From UMGS755 sp045590535 (GTDB lineage Bacteria > Bacillota > Clostridia > UBA1381 > UBA9506): a stretch of 43,798 bases of DNA. How positions within the stretch are numbered: position 1 is the stretch's first letter; every line of letters starts with the position of its first letter. Where the stretch lies: NCBI GenBank assembly GCA_045590535.1, contig JAZNRE010000011.1:1-43798 (forward strand), read 5' to 3'. The position numbers were made by a program, and so were the translations under genes. Positions 1 through 9,001 of this stretch are shown piece by piece. A model generated the notes under the pieces. It saw only the letters and a list, made by a program, of their open reading frames with translations. It did no database searches and was not told where the DNA came from.

Positions 1-511
1 GAAAAAAGACGAAATCGAAGAAAGTGCCACTCATATAAAAGACGGATTTAATCTACTTATAAACGAATTTAGCAACAGCCAGAAATATTCTGATGTGTTA
101 TCAAAAATTGCAACTGAAATGATTCTTTTAGCCATGATAAAAAATGGTGGCAATGCCGCATATGGTACCGATATGGACCTTCGAAAAGAAACCGCACAAA
201 CCATTTATACAGCCACTGAATATATCACACAGAATTTTAAAGAAGACATCACTTGCCAAAAGCTGTGCGACATGCTGAACATGAGCTACAGTTACTTTTC
301 CCGCACTTTTAAAGCCGTAACGGGCAACAGTTTTAAAGAATATTTAAATATTATAAGAATTAACTGCGCCGAAAACTTAATTATGAACACCAACAAATCG
401 GCAACCGAAATTTGTCGGGAATGCGGTTTTAACAACGCCGCTTATTTTTCAAAGGTATACAAAAGCATTAAGGGCTGTGCTCCCCTTGCTTCAAGAACCA
501 AAAAAATGTGA
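1..511 (+). CDS. AraC-family transcriptional regulator, 5' end cut by window
   Basis: The reading frame is open from base 2, so the gene starts before the window. The visible part is about 169 residues. Its last ~100 residues form the double helix-turn-helix domain of AraC/XylS regulators: a first HTH around QKLCDMLNMSYSYFSRTFK and a second around ATEICRECGFNNAAYFSKVYK, the family signature. The sensor region lies mostly outside the window, so the ligand is unknown. The gene ends 33 bases before a bidirectional terminator and converges on a glycoside hydrolase, so control of that carbohydrate gene is possible but only inferred. The extreme C-terminus (GCAPLASRTKKM) resembles the usual TPxxYR ending with Ser in place of Tyr. 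Confidence 0.93.
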   Translation, partial: KKDEIEESATHIKDGFNLLINEFSNSQKYSDVLSKIATEMILLAMIKNGGNAAYGTDMDLRKETAQTIYTATEYITQNFKEDITCQKLCDMLNMSYSYFSRTFKAVTGNSFKEYLNIIRINCAENLIMNTNKSATEICRECGFNNAAYFSKVYKSIKGCAPLASRTKKM

Positions 512-544
512 GCATATTCCGTTTGCAAGCCTATGGCATATAAA

Positions 545-574
545 AAACGCGACCTTAGTTTTAAGGTCGCGTTT
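545..574. terminator. bidirectional intrinsic terminator
   Basis: A perfect 12-bp stem (545-556 with 563-574) has a 6-base loop and is flanked by A/T runs on both sides. It sits between the convergent AraC-type regulator and the glycoside hydrolase gene and can terminate both. Confidence 0.9.
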
Positions 575-586
575 CATTTTTGTTTA

Positions 587-2437
587 TTATTCAGCTTTTA
601 GCTTTAAAATCACGCCGTCCCATGCACGAACGCTTTCTGCATCACCATAGATGACTTTGTCAATGCTGAAGCCCTCGGCAAAAGAAATATTGAGAGTTTT
701 TTCCTCATGAGAATGATTTAAAATAACGGCATATTTGCCATCTTCGCCGTCATGATAGGTCAAAACCATATCCTCGTCATGGACATGAATGGGATATGCT
801 GCAATATATTCAGCAAAAAGAGTTTTATAAATGTCTTCATAATAAGTACCGTTAAAGGCATCGTGTTTGTCAAGCAGACCGCTTTCAAGGGGGAAGTTCA
901 CATAAAAGACTCTACCTTTGCCGTAATTGTTCACAGTGATTGCAGGGTGGTTTTTATTGTCCCTTGCCAAAACCTGCGCACCAGTGGACTCAGCGATTAA
1001 ATTACGCACTCTTGAAAAGTCAAATCTCTTTCCTGCAAACTCAACAAAGCCTGTTTCTGCATGCTCATATGAATCAATGGGTTTTAATCCCGTCATGCTT
1101 TCAAAGCCGCTGAGATATCCGCAATCTAAGGACATGTATAAGTCTGCTCCGTTGTTTACGGCTTCTAAGAGCTCATTATATCTGTCTTTATTCAAGATGT
1201 TAATGCCGTTAACCGAAGGCAGAAGATAAAGCTTTGCTTTGGGGATTTCTTCATCGGCATAGGCAAACTGAATATTCAGTCCGCTTCTTCTTGCAAGGAT
1301 GTAGGTCATGTAGGCAACGCCCCAATGCGCTTGGTCACGGCTTAAAAGACACACAGCATCAATTTGTGCAGGGGGCAGTTGGAAGGAAAGTCCATCCAAA
1401 AACTTGGAGAATTTTTTCATTTCGTCTAAAACGGGTTTTGCCGTTCTATCCGACCGGAACATGCCAAGCTCGCGCTCTAACATTTCAAGGGAATAAGGGA
1501 AGGTGGTGAGTCTGTCCTGGTCATTAGCGCACCACCACATAAGACCGCAGGCACCGTTTGCCCACAGCGACAGCAAATTAAGCCTTAAAAATGACACCGC
1601 ATTTTCATCACTGCACATAATAGGACTGAATGTACCAATTTCTTCTGCCATGCAGGGCACTTTGCCGATTTCTGTATAATATTTTGTTTGACAAGTAGGA
1701 TACATAGTGGTGCGGTAAGACATAATCTCGTCAATTCTTGTAAACTCGCCGCAGAAAGGATAAGGATGCGTTGTGAGCATGTCGGTAAACCGGCCCTGAT
1801 CCTGTACCGTCCATTTTTTATCCAAGTACATGCCGTGCATACCCGAAACAACCATGCGGGTGGAGTCTTCGGCACGAATGGCATTGGCAATAAGGAGTGT
1901 CCAGTTGGCTGCTTCCAGCGGGGAGTTAGCTACCTTTCCCATGCAATTGCATTCGTTACCTAAATCCCATGCATAAATCTCTTCTCTGTCTTTAAAGCGT
2001 GAAACAAAGCCTTTAATGAAAAGCTGCTCAAGATACACCGCCTCTGTATCAGTGATCACATTTTTTCCGTAAAGAGCTGGGGGGATAAACATTCTTCCAC
2101 TCATCCAACCTGTGATGAGGCCGACGATAACCTTAATATTATATTCCTTACACACATCTAAAAACTCAGCAAAGCGGTCAAGCATCACTTCGTCAAGGTA
2201 ATATTCATTTGTGCATTCCCGCTCACCCTCAAAGCAATATTTATAAAATTCACCACCGCAAGCAAGCAGCGGCATAACCGGCTGAAAGTCACGCCAGTTG
2301 GGAAACACTCTGATGTGCTTCATGCCATAATAGGCCATTTGTTTTACATCTTCTTTAATTGCATCAATATCATAATCACGCCACATTTCGGCACCGGCAT
2401 TGGATGCCCAATAATTGCAACCCAAAATAAATTCCAT
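587..2437 (-). CDS. clan GH-A glycoside hydrolase, GH5-like, with GATase-like C-terminal part
   Basis: This 616-residue protein has no visible signal peptide, so it probably acts in the cytoplasm on imported oligosaccharides. The N-terminal ~330 residues look like a GH5-type (beta/alpha)8 barrel: WDLGNE gives the likely acid/base Glu162, and the AEEIGTF segment gives the likely nucleophile Glu266. The C-terminal half (about 360-560) resembles the glutamine-amidotransferase-like fold found behind the barrel in beta-galactosidase and mannanase relatives, followed by a small beta domain. The start at 2437 is chosen because AAAGGAGAG lies about 9 bases upstream; an in-frame ATG at 2470 lacks such a site. 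Substrate is not determined; mannan- or galactoside-type beta-glycosides are plausible. Confidence 0.85.
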   Translation of the reverse strand: MEFILGCNYWASNAGAEMWRDYDIDAIKEDVKQMAYYGMKHIRVFPNWRDFQPVMPLLACGGEFYKYCFEGERECTNEYYLDEVMLDRFAEFLDVCKEYNIKVIVGLITGWMSGRMFIPPALYGKNVITDTEAVYLEQLFIKGFVSRFKDREEIYAWDLGNECNCMGKVANSPLEAANWTLLIANAIRAEDSTRMVVSGMHGMYLDKKWTVQDQGRFTDMLTTHPYPFCGEFTRIDEIMSYRTTMYPTCQTKYYTEIGKVPCMAEEIGTFSPIMCSDENAVSFLRLNLLSLWANGACGLMWWCANDQDRLTTFPYSLEMLERELGMFRSDRTAKPVLDEMKKFSKFLDGLSFQLPPAQIDAVCLLSRDQAHWGVAYMTYILARRSGLNIQFAYADEEIPKAKLYLLPSVNGINILNKDRYNELLEAVNNGADLYMSLDCGYLSGFESMTGLKPIDSYEHAETGFVEFAGKRFDFSRVRNLIAESTGAQVLARDNKNHPAITVNNYGKGRVFYVNFPLESGLLDKHDAFNGTYYEDIYKTLFAEYIAAYPIHVHDEDMVLTYHDGEDGKYAVILNHSHEEKTLNISFAEGFSIDKVIYGDAESVRAWDGVILKLKAE

Positions 2438-2577
2438 TTTTTTATCTCTCCTTTGTGTTATATATTCCATTTTAGCACCGAATGTTTTTATTTGATATAA
2501 TAAATTATACTATATTATATAAAAAATTTGTCGTGAAATTTGGTCTTTAAGTCCTCCTTTTCTGTTTCTTGTTTTTC

Positions 2578-2606
2578 TTGACTTTTTCTGCAGTTACCGA
2601 TATAAT
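2578..2606 (+). promoter_or_regulatory. sigma-A type promoter of apgM
   Basis: TTGACT (2578-2583), a 17-base spacer and a perfect TATAAT (2601-2606) stand 39 bases before the apgM start. Confidence 0.8.
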
Positions 2607-2644
2607 TTAATTAAGAATATTGCAGATTCTTTGGAGGTATGACA

Positions 2645-3853
2645 ATGAAATATGTTGTTTTTTTAGGGGATGGTATGGCAGACTTTCCTTGTGAAGCTTT
2701 GTCTGGGCGCACGCCTTTGGAATTGGCGCACAAGCCCCATATGGATAGATTGTCTCGGGAGGGCACTTTAGGTCTTGCCAAAACGGTGGACGACAGTTTA
2801 AGCCCCGGCAGTGATGTGGCTAATTTAAGTGTTTTGGGCTATGACCCCTTGCAGTATTACAGTGGTCGCTCCCCTCTTGAAGCTTTGTCCATCGGTGTTG
2901 AACTGAAAGATACGGATGTAACCTTTCGCTCAAATTTAGTCACCCTGTCAGACGAGGCGACTTTCTCTGATAAAACCATGGTGGATTATAGCGCCGGCGA
3001 AATCACCACTGAAGAAGCAGCGGCTCTCATTTCTACTTTACAAAAAGAACTGAACATGCCCGGCTTTTCACTATACGCCGGCATCAGCTACCGTCATTTG
3101 TTGGTTTGGGATCAGGGCACCACTGAGGTAACTTTAACCCCACCTCATGACATTTCAAAACGCAAGGTGACAGAGTACTTACCCAAGGGTGAAAAAAGCA
3201 AGCTGCTTTTAGACATCATGGAGCAAAGCCACAAAATTCTGTCGAATCATCCCGTCAATCAGGACCGCATAAAAAGAGGCAAAAATCCGGCAAATTCCCT
3301 GTGGATTTGGGGCGAGGGAACCAAACCCAGTTTGGATTCCTTCAAAGGTAAATTTGGTGTTTCCGGCACCATGATTTCGGCTGTTGACTTGTTAAAGGGC
3401 ATTGCCTGCGGAACAGGCATGCAAGTAGCAGAAGTACCCAATGTAACCGGCAACATTGACACAAACTTTGATGGCAAAGCCGAAGCCGCTATTTTGGCTC
3501 TGTCAAGTGGTCAGGACTTTGTTTACATTCATGTAGAAGCACCTGATGAATGTGGTCATCACGGTCAGTGCGACCTTAAGGTGCGTGCCATTGAGCTGAT
3601 TGACGAAAAAATTGTAGGTCCCGTTATGGACTACCTCGAAAAAAGCGGCGAAGATTTTCGCGTGTTGCTCATGCCGGACCACCCCACACCCCTGGCGCTT
3701 ATGACCCATGTGAAGGACCCTGTTCCCTTTGCCATTTATGAAAAGAATCAAAAAGGCGGTTCCGGTCTTGCTTACACCGAGAAAAACGCTGCAGAGGCCG
3801 GCTTGTTTGTTGAAAAAGGCTGCGAGCTCATGGAAAAACTTTTAGCAAAATAA
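2645..3853 (+). CDS. apgM: cofactor-independent phosphoglycerate mutase (ApgM family)
   Basis: This enzyme interconverts 3- and 2-phosphoglycerate in glycolysis using a metal-dependent alkaline-phosphatase-type fold. It is 402 residues, normal for the short archaeal-type ApgM family. Metal and phosphoenzyme motifs are visible: FLGDGMAD at the N-terminus, SPGSDVANLSVLGYDP with the likely phospho-accepting Ser, the HVEAPDECGHHG metal-binding region and MPDHPTP near the C-terminus. The start is placed at the second ATG (2645): GGAGG at 2633-2637 is 7 bases before it but only 1 base before the ATG at 2639. It has its own promoter and terminator, so it is probably monocistronic. Confidence 0.95.
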   Translation: MKYVVFLGDGMADFPCEALSGRTPLELAHKPHMDRLSREGTLGLAKTVDDSLSPGSDVANLSVLGYDPLQYYSGRSPLEALSIGVELKDTDVTFRSNLVTLSDEATFSDKTMVDYSAGEITTEEAAALISTLQKELNMPGFSLYAGISYRHLLVWDQGTTEVTLTPPHDISKRKVTEYLPKGEKSKLLLDIMEQSHKILSNHPVNQDRIKRGKNPANSLWIWGEGTKPSLDSFKGKFGVSGTMISAVDLLKGIACGTGMQVAEVPNVTGNIDTNFDGKAEAAILALSSGQDFVYIHVEAPDECGHHGQCDLKVRAIELIDEKIVGPVMDYLEKSGEDFRVLLMPDHPTPLALMTHVKDPVPFAIYEKNQKGGSGLAYTEKNAAEAGLFVEKGCELMEKLLAK

Positions 3854-3866
3854 GCTTTTAAAAATC

Positions 3867-3905
3867 AAGGCAGACTGTGTCAGATTGACACAGCCTGCCT
3901 TTTTT
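3867..3905 (+). terminator. intrinsic terminator after apgM
   Basis: The stem 3867-3881 pairs with 3887-3901 (15 positions, one A/C mismatch), with a 5-base loop and a T run to 3905. It separates apgM from convergent feoB. Confidence 0.9.
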
Positions 3906-3915
3906 ATATTTCGGT

Positions 3916-6063
3916 TTACAGCCCCATGAACAGATGCACAAAGCTGCGCAGCAAAAAGCAGAGCAGCATGCCCACGGCGGTGGGCAAAAGAAAACCCACA
4001 GCGGTTAAAAAGAAACTGCCGGTTTCTTTTTTAATACTGATTAAGGTGGTTGAGCATGGCCAGTGAAAAAGTGAGAAAATCATGGTGCAGGCCGCTGTCA
4101 GCCAGGTCCAGCCCTGTGCCTCAAGCAGCATCCGCAAGCTGCCAAGGCTTTCCATTTCGGTTATAACACCCGTGGACATATAAGCCATAACCGCAATGGG
4201 AATTACAATTTCATTGGCGGGAAATCCTAAAATGAAAGCCATAAAAATAACGCCGTCAAGACCTAAAAGCCGGGCAAAGGGGTCTAAAAAGTTAGCGCAG
4301 TGAGCCAGCAGGGACACACCCCCAATTTGCAGGTTTGCCATACCATAAATAATGAGTCCTGCCGGTGCCGCCACGGCCACAGCCCGCCCTAAAACAAACA
4401 GAGTCCTGTCAAAAACCGAACGAACAATCACTTTGCCAATCTGCGGTCGCCGATAGGGCGGCAGCTCTAATGTGAAGGCAGAGGGCATGCCCTTAAGCAG
4501 CGTTTTTGACAATAAAAACGAGGCAAAAAATGTCATGCCAATACCTAATAAAATAACGGCCGTGAGACAAAGAGCCGCCGAAGCTGTGGCAACAATACCC
4601 GTCATTTGTGCAACAAAAAACATGGTGATAATGGCTATCAAACCGGGAAAGCGACCGTTGCAGGGTACAAAACAATTAGTCAGTATTGCAATTGTGCGCT
4701 CCCGTGGTGAATCAATAATGCGACAGCCCACAACACCGGCGGCATTACACCCAAAGCCCATGCACATGGTCAGCGCCTGCTTGCCACAGGCATGACACTT
4801 TTTAAAGCAGGCATCTAAATTAAAGGCCACTCGGGGAAGATAGCCCAAATCCTCCAGCAAGGTAAACAGAGGAAAGAAAATCGCCATGGGCGGCAGCATC
4901 ACCGAAACCACCCAGGCCAGCACACGATAAACCCCTAAAATCAGGGGCTCATAGAGCCACGCCGGTGCGCCTATGGCCATAAGTCCCGTCAGCAAATAAT
5001 CTTGCAGTTTAAATAAAGCAGAAGATAACAAAGCCGAGGGGTAATTAGCACCGGTAATGGTCAGCCACAGCACACCCAAAAGCAAAAGAATCATAATGGG
5101 AATGCCTGTTGCCTTGCCTGTTACCAACCGGTCAATTGTTAACTGACGCCGATTGTATTCTTTATCTAAATACAAAACCGCCTCCCCGCAAATAGCCTCT
5201 GCTTTTTTATAAATATCGGCCACAACCGCATCCCGCAGCCCAGCCCCATCAAAGCCACCGGCTGCAAGATGCTCTTTGGCCATTGTGACCGCATCGGCAA
5301 TTTTGGGTATCGCCATCAGATCATATCCAAAATGGCTGATAAATGAGTGGCGCAAGGCTTCGTCAAGGTCAAGTAATTGAAGAGCAAGCCAACGAGGATT
5401 TATGTGTGTTTTTAATTCTTGTAAGGCCGGCAGAATCATGTTGATAGCCTCTTCTATTTCCGGTTGATACGCTACCCGGCATCCTTTGGGCAAAACACTT
5501 TTTTCGGCAACACGGCTAATGGCTTCTGTCAGGCTTTTAAGGCCCTTGCCCTCTCTTGCGCTGGTTGCCACAACCGGAACACCAAGCTCTTTTGAAAGCC
5601 GTTTGCAATTCACCTCTATTTTCTTACGCTTAGCCTCATCCATTAAATTAACACAAACCACAACTTTGTTTGTAATTTCCAGGGTTTGCAACACCAAATT
5701 GAGGTTTCGCAAAAGGCAGGTGGCATCGCAGAGCACCACCATTACATCAGAACTACCAAAACAGATAAAATCCCGGGCAATTTCTTCTTCTGCTGAATGG
5801 GCAGATAAAGAATAAGCCCCCGGTATATCAACAAGGGTATAGGTTTTATCACTATATGTATAATGCCCCTGGGCGTTGCCCACTGTTTTCCCCGGCCAGT
5901 TGCCTGTGTGCTGCTTAAGACCGGTCAGACTGTTAAAAACCGTACTCTTTCCCACATTCGGGTTGCCGGCCAGGGCAACAACAACATCATTTGGTGAAGT
6001 TTTTTTAATATCCAAATCAAAGGCATTTGCCGAAGAGCCTGTGGAATTGCTTGTCAATCCCAT
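3916..6063 (-). CDS. feoB: ferrous iron transporter FeoB
   Basis: This inner-membrane Fe(II) uptake protein has 715 residues. The N-terminal G domain shows G1 GNPNVGKS (33-40), G3 DIPG (79-82), G4 NLMD (139-142) and a SAREG G5 loop, followed by a helical GDI-like region to about 300. The remainder is the membrane Gate/Core region with the conserved VPCNGRFPG segment and a nearby GCNAAGV motif. The start at 6063 has AAGGAGG about 8 bases upstream. That site contains the last bases of the feoA stop codon, so translation of feoA and feoB is probably coupled. It forms an operon with feoA (13-base gap). No FeoC-like gene is visible. Confidence 0.98.
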   Translation of the reverse strand: MGLTSNSTGSSANAFDLDIKKTSPNDVVVALAGNPNVGKSTVFNSLTGLKQHTGNWPGKTVGNAQGHYTYSDKTYTLVDIPGAYSLSAHSAEEEIARDFICFGSSDVMVVLCDATCLLRNLNLVLQTLEITNKVVVCVNLMDEAKRKKIEVNCKRLSKELGVPVVATSAREGKGLKSLTEAISRVAEKSVLPKGCRVAYQPEIEEAINMILPALQELKTHINPRWLALQLLDLDEALRHSFISHFGYDLMAIPKIADAVTMAKEHLAAGGFDGAGLRDAVVADIYKKAEAICGEAVLYLDKEYNRRQLTIDRLVTGKATGIPIMILLLLGVLWLTITGANYPSALLSSALFKLQDYLLTGLMAIGAPAWLYEPLILGVYRVLAWVVSVMLPPMAIFFPLFTLLEDLGYLPRVAFNLDACFKKCHACGKQALTMCMGFGCNAAGVVGCRIIDSPRERTIAILTNCFVPCNGRFPGLIAIITMFFVAQMTGIVATASAALCLTAVILLGIGMTFFASFLLSKTLLKGMPSAFTLELPPYRRPQIGKVIVRSVFDRTLFVLGRAVAVAAPAGLIIYGMANLQIGGVSLLAHCANFLDPFARLLGLDGVIFMAFILGFPANEIVIPIAVMAYMSTGVITEMESLGSLRMLLEAQGWTWLTAACTMIFSLFHWPCSTTLISIKKETGSFFLTAVGFLLPTAVGMLLCFLLRSFVHLFMGL

Positions 6064-6076
6064 AAAAAACGCCTCC

Positions 6077-6307
6077 TTATTTCACTTCAATTTGCCGCGA
6101 TTGTTCTGACCGCAGCGCAATCACAGCACCACGGATTAAATATGCCTTCGGGTCGCCGGCCGGACTTTGGTATAAGCAGGTGGCTTTTGCCCCTTTTGTC
6201 AGGCCAATGTCTAACAGCCTTCGACGAATGCTTCCTTTTGCGTGCAGCCTGCAAATGCGGACCGTTTCCCCAACAGGTGTATTATATAAAGTATGATACA
6301 TCATCAT
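6077..6307 (-). CDS. feoA: FeoA, SH3-like partner of FeoB
   Basis: This is a small cytosolic beta-barrel protein of about 75 residues that assists FeoB. The conserved core RRRLLDIGLTKGA and the hydrophobic C-terminal strand ending in IALRSEQS are typical of FeoA. Three consecutive ATG codons occur at 6307, 6304 and 6301. The AAAGGG-type ribosome site lies only about 3 bases before the first but about 9 bases before the third, so 6301 may be the real start. It is the first gene of the feoAB operon. Confidence 0.95.
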   Translation of the reverse strand: MMMYHTLYNTPVGETVRICRLHAKGSIRRRLLDIGLTKGAKATCLYQSPAGDPKAYLIRGAVIALRSEQSRQIEVK

Positions 6308-6335
6308 GATCCCTTTCTTATTATGTCATCACTTC

Positions 6336-6377
6336 ATTATATGCTTTCTGCGCCGTTGTGTGCGGCATCATGCACAA
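6336..6377 (-). promoter_or_regulatory. probable feoAB promoter with overlapping dyad
   Basis: On the minus strand a perfect TATAAT (6341-6336) stands 28 bases before the first feoA ATG. No good -35 hexamer is seen. Instead, a short dyad TTGTG/CACAA (6356-6360 and 6373-6377) covers the -35 position. This could be an operator or activator site for iron or redox control; that is inference only. Confidence 0.35.
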
Positions 6378-6391
6378 GGGATTTAGGGCAC

Positions 6392-6426
6392 AAAAAACGG
6401 CTGCAGCTTTTAACTGCAACCGTTTT
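6392..6426 (-). terminator. intrinsic terminator after HPr-kinase-like gene
   Basis: The stem AAAACGG-x-TGCAG (6394-6406) pairs with CTGCA-x-CCGTTTT (6414-6426), with one mismatch and a T run on the minus strand. It isolates the upstream gene from feoAB. Confidence 0.85.
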
Positions 6427-6442
6427 ACACGATTTTAAATAC

Positions 6443-7312
6443 TTATGATAATTCCAAGGCCTGCATGGCTGTTTTAACCGCTTCTTCCGAGATGTTGCAC
6501 TTCAAAAGGTAAGCCGGCAGCGTTTCAAGCAAGATAGAAAGCAACTCTAAATTCTTTTCGCCCAACAGGGGAATGGCCGGCTTGCGAACCGCTGCAAACA
6601 ACCGCCACACAGCCTCAAGACTATCCATTTTGGTCAACGAGCAGGTTTCGCCCCGTTCCAAAAAGATAATGGCCTTAAGGGGCACGCGCACATTCTTATG
6701 AATCACGCTTTTACCACTCCAGGGTGCTCCGTATAAATAAGGCATGCCATCTTCAATGCAAATGATAGGCATGTCATCATTAACAATCTCGGTGCCGGGA
6801 GCATATTGTTTCCAAAGGCCTGTGTGGGTGGATTTACCTGTGCCGGAAGGCGCCGAAAATAGCAAGCCCTGGTTTTGATAAGCCAGTGATGAAGAGTGAA
6901 TAATCAAACCATCATGCAGCAAAAAAGCATAGCGCAAAATTTCTTGAATGATGTAATAAGGTCGACGGTCCTCGGTTATTTTGAGAAGCTCTTTGGGGCA
7001 AAGCCAGATCTCTACATTATGAAAGCCGCCATCGGTCACCATTAAGTTAAAAATCTTGTCAGAATATTCAATGATTTTATCATAAAACAGATAACCGCCA
7101 CTGGGCGTTGTGCACCAGTGCCTCTTATTAACCTCGGCCACCAGAGTGCATTCAGGAAGCTTTATATCCTCACAATTAAAATGCATGGTGATGCGCATAT
7201 CCGGATTGTCGGTGGGCTCTGTTTCATAAAAAGAAAGCTCATGCTTTGCTTTTTCGTCAAAATAATCTTCTGTTTGCAGCGTTATGCCGCCCAGTTTATA
7301 AAAAAGGGACAT
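6443..7312 (-). CDS. orphan HPr kinase/PEPCK-like P-loop protein
   Basis: This 289-residue protein of unknown function contains a Walker A loop SAPSGTGKST in its middle, then an IVNDDMP segment and a second P-loop-like GAPWSGKS. That arrangement is seen in the HPr-kinase/PEP-carboxykinase superfamily and in ScmC-like proteins. The N-terminal ~130 residues are not recognised. The start at 7312 follows GGAG by 8 bases. The longer frame to 7441 would translate the rny terminator and is rejected. No radical SAM, PqqD or small precursor peptide gene is nearby, although such genes often accompany relatives. It is flanked by terminators on both sides, so it is an independent unit; its promoter is not clear. 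Confidence 0.7.
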   Translation of the reverse strand: MSLFYKLGGITLQTEDYFDEKAKHELSFYETEPTDNPDMRITMHFNCEDIKLPECTLVAEVNKRHWCTTPSGGYLFYDKIIEYSDKIFNLMVTDGGFHNVEIWLCPKELLKITEDRRPYYIIQEILRYAFLLHDGLIIHSSSLAYQNQGLLFSAPSGTGKSTHTGLWKQYAPGTEIVNDDMPIICIEDGMPYLYGAPWSGKSVIHKNVRVPLKAIIFLERGETCSLTKMDSLEAVWRLFAAVRKPAIPLLGEKNLELLSILLETLPAYLLKCNISEEAVKTAMQALELS

Positions 7313-7403
7313 TAAAATCACTCCAATCCTTTTTATTGTACCATTTGCAAAAATGGTTGTCAAGGCGTAAATCACGGCAATAAAACAGGTTGAAAAAACT
7401 ACG

Positions 7404-7432
7404 AAAAAAGCGACGCCTTTTGGCGTCGCTTT
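7404..7432 (-). terminator. intrinsic terminator after rny
   Basis: A perfect 11-bp stem (7407-7417 with 7422-7432) with a 4-base loop is followed on the minus strand by a T run. It lies just after the rny stop codon. Confidence 0.92.
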
Positions 7433-7441
7433 CAAAATCAA

Positions 7442-9001
7442 TTATTTTGCATAGTCAATGGCTCTTGTCTCACGAATGACATTCACCTTAATCTGACCGG
7501 GATATTCAAGCTCACTCTCAATTTTCTTAACGATGTCTCTGGCAACCATTACGATGCCTTCATCCTTAACATCATCGGGCTTAACCATGATACGAATTTC
7601 ACGGCCGGCCTGAATGGCAAAGGAGCGTTCAACACCTTCAAAAGAGTTTGCAATCTCTTCCAACTTTTCAAGACGCTTGATGTAAGACTCAATGTTCTCA
7701 CGACGAGCACCGGGACGGGCTGCCGAGATAGCATCGGCTGCCTGCACAATTACAGCAACCAGTGAGTTGGGTTCTACATCACCGTGGTGAGCCATAATGG
7801 CATGAACCACATCGGGACCTTCTTTATATTTCTTGGCAAGGTCGGCACCAATCATAACATGTGAGCCTTCCATTTCGTGGTCCGCTGCTTTGCCTAAGTC
7901 ATGCAGCAAACCGGCGCGTTTTGCCAAAGTAATATCGGCACCCAGCTCGCCGGCAATCAAACCGGAGAGATGTGAAACTTCAATGGAGTGCTTCAGCACA
8001 TTCTGACCATAACTGGTTCTGTACTTAAGCTTACCCAACAAGCGGATAATTTCAGGATGAAGACCATGTACACCTGTTTCAAAAACAGCGTTTTCACCCT
8101 CTTGCTTGATTTCGGTTTCAACTTCTTTTTTGGCCTTTTCATACATTTCTTCAATCCGGGCAGGATGAATGCGACCGTCAACAATCAGTTTTTCCAATGA
8201 AAGACGGGCAATTTCACGGCGCACCGGGTCAAAACCGGATAAAATAACAGCCTCGGGGGTATCATCAATAATCAAATCGATACCGGTCAAGGTTTCAAGG
8301 GTACGAATGTTACGGCCTTCACGACCGATGATACGACCCTTCATTTCATCATTGGGCAGATTCACCACGCTGACAGTTGTTTCTGCCACATGGTCAGCCG
8401 CACATTTCTGAATGGCACCTGCAATGATGTTTTTCGCGTTCTTTTCGGCTTCCTCTTTGGCTTGGGTTTCAATCTCCTTCACCATGAGTGCCGCCTCATG
8501 ACGCACTTCACTTTCCACATTCTTCAGCAAGAAATTTTTTGCTTCTTCAACGGAAAGACCGGAAAGTTTTTCTAAAACAACCAGTTCTTTTTTCTTAACT
8601 TCTTCCAATTCGCCACGAAGCTGATCCAGCTCTTTTTCTCTTTCATGGACTCTTTCTTCTTTGGCTTCAATGGATTCCAGCTTTTTATCAAGATTTTCTT
8701 CTTTTTGCTGAATCCTTCTTTCCTGTCGAGACAGTTCTCCTCTGCGTTCCTTAAGTTCGCGGTCGAACTCCTGACGATGCTTGTGGTTTTCTTCTTTTGC
8801 TTCCAAAAGCAACTCGCGTTTTTTGCTTTCGCCTTCTTTTTTAGCACGCTGTATGATTTCTTTAGCTTCTGCCTCTGCACTTCCAAAGGCTGCTTCGGCT
8901 ATTTTTTTTCTATGAGAAACACCCAGGCGGAACGCAATTAAAGAAGCCAGGGCGACTAATATCAACGCAATCACAGCGACTATGTAGATGATAGTATCTA
9001 T
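7442..9001 (-). CDS. rny: ribonuclease Y, apparent AUA start
   Basis: This membrane-anchored endoribonuclease initiates bulk mRNA decay in Firmicutes. From 9001 it is 519 residues: one N-terminal membrane helix (about 2-25), a long charged coiled coil (about 30-200), a KH domain with GRIIGREGRN, and an HD domain with LLHDLGK and the MAHHGD segment. The only good Shine-Dalgarno (GGGAGG, 9015-9010) is 8 bases before an ATA codon at 9001, in frame and followed by DTIIYIVAV, a natural start of the anchor. The first standard start codon is GTG at 8974, which has no ribosome site and would shorten the anchor. So either AUA is used or the true base is G. It has a strong promoter of its own. Confidence 0.95.
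   Translation of the reverse strand: MDTIIYIVAVIALILVALASLIAFRLGVSHRKKIAEAAFGSAEAEAKEIIQRAKKEGESKKRELLLEAKEENHKHRQEFDRELKERRGELSRQERRIQQKEENLDKKLESIEAKEERVHEREKELDQLRGELEEVKKKELVVLEKLSGLSVEEAKNFLLKNVESEVRHEAALMVKEIETQAKEEAEKNAKNIIAGAIQKCAADHVAETTVSVVNLPNDEMKGRIIGREGRNIRTLETLTGIDLIIDDTPEAVILSGFDPVRREIARLSLEKLIVDGRIHPARIEEMYEKAKKEVETEIKQEGENAVFETGVHGLHPEIIRLLGKLKYRTSYGQNVLKHSIEVSHLSGLIAGELGADITLAKRAGLLHDLGKAADHEMEGSHVMIGADLAKKYKEGPDVVHAIMAHHGDVEPNSLVAVIVQAADAISAARPGARRENIESYIKRLEKLEEIANSFEGVERSFAIQAGREIRIMVKPDDVKDEGIVMVARDIVKKIESELEYPGQIKVNVIRETRAIDYAK

Noticed and set aside
480..511. Possible frameshift at the end of the AraC-type regulator
   Set aside because: The ending GCAPLASRTKKM aligns acceptably with the usual TPxxYRxx ending and stops just before a terminator, so the gene looks intact at its 3' end.
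7313..7441. Longer N-terminus for the HPr-kinase-like protein, hydrophobic and signal-like
   Set aside because: It translates the rny terminator hairpin and has no ribosome site, while the ATG at 7312 has one.
8572..8941. Overlapping open frames on both strands over the RNase Y coiled coil
   Set aside because: They arise from the Lys/Glu-rich coding bias of the coiled coil; no start signals.
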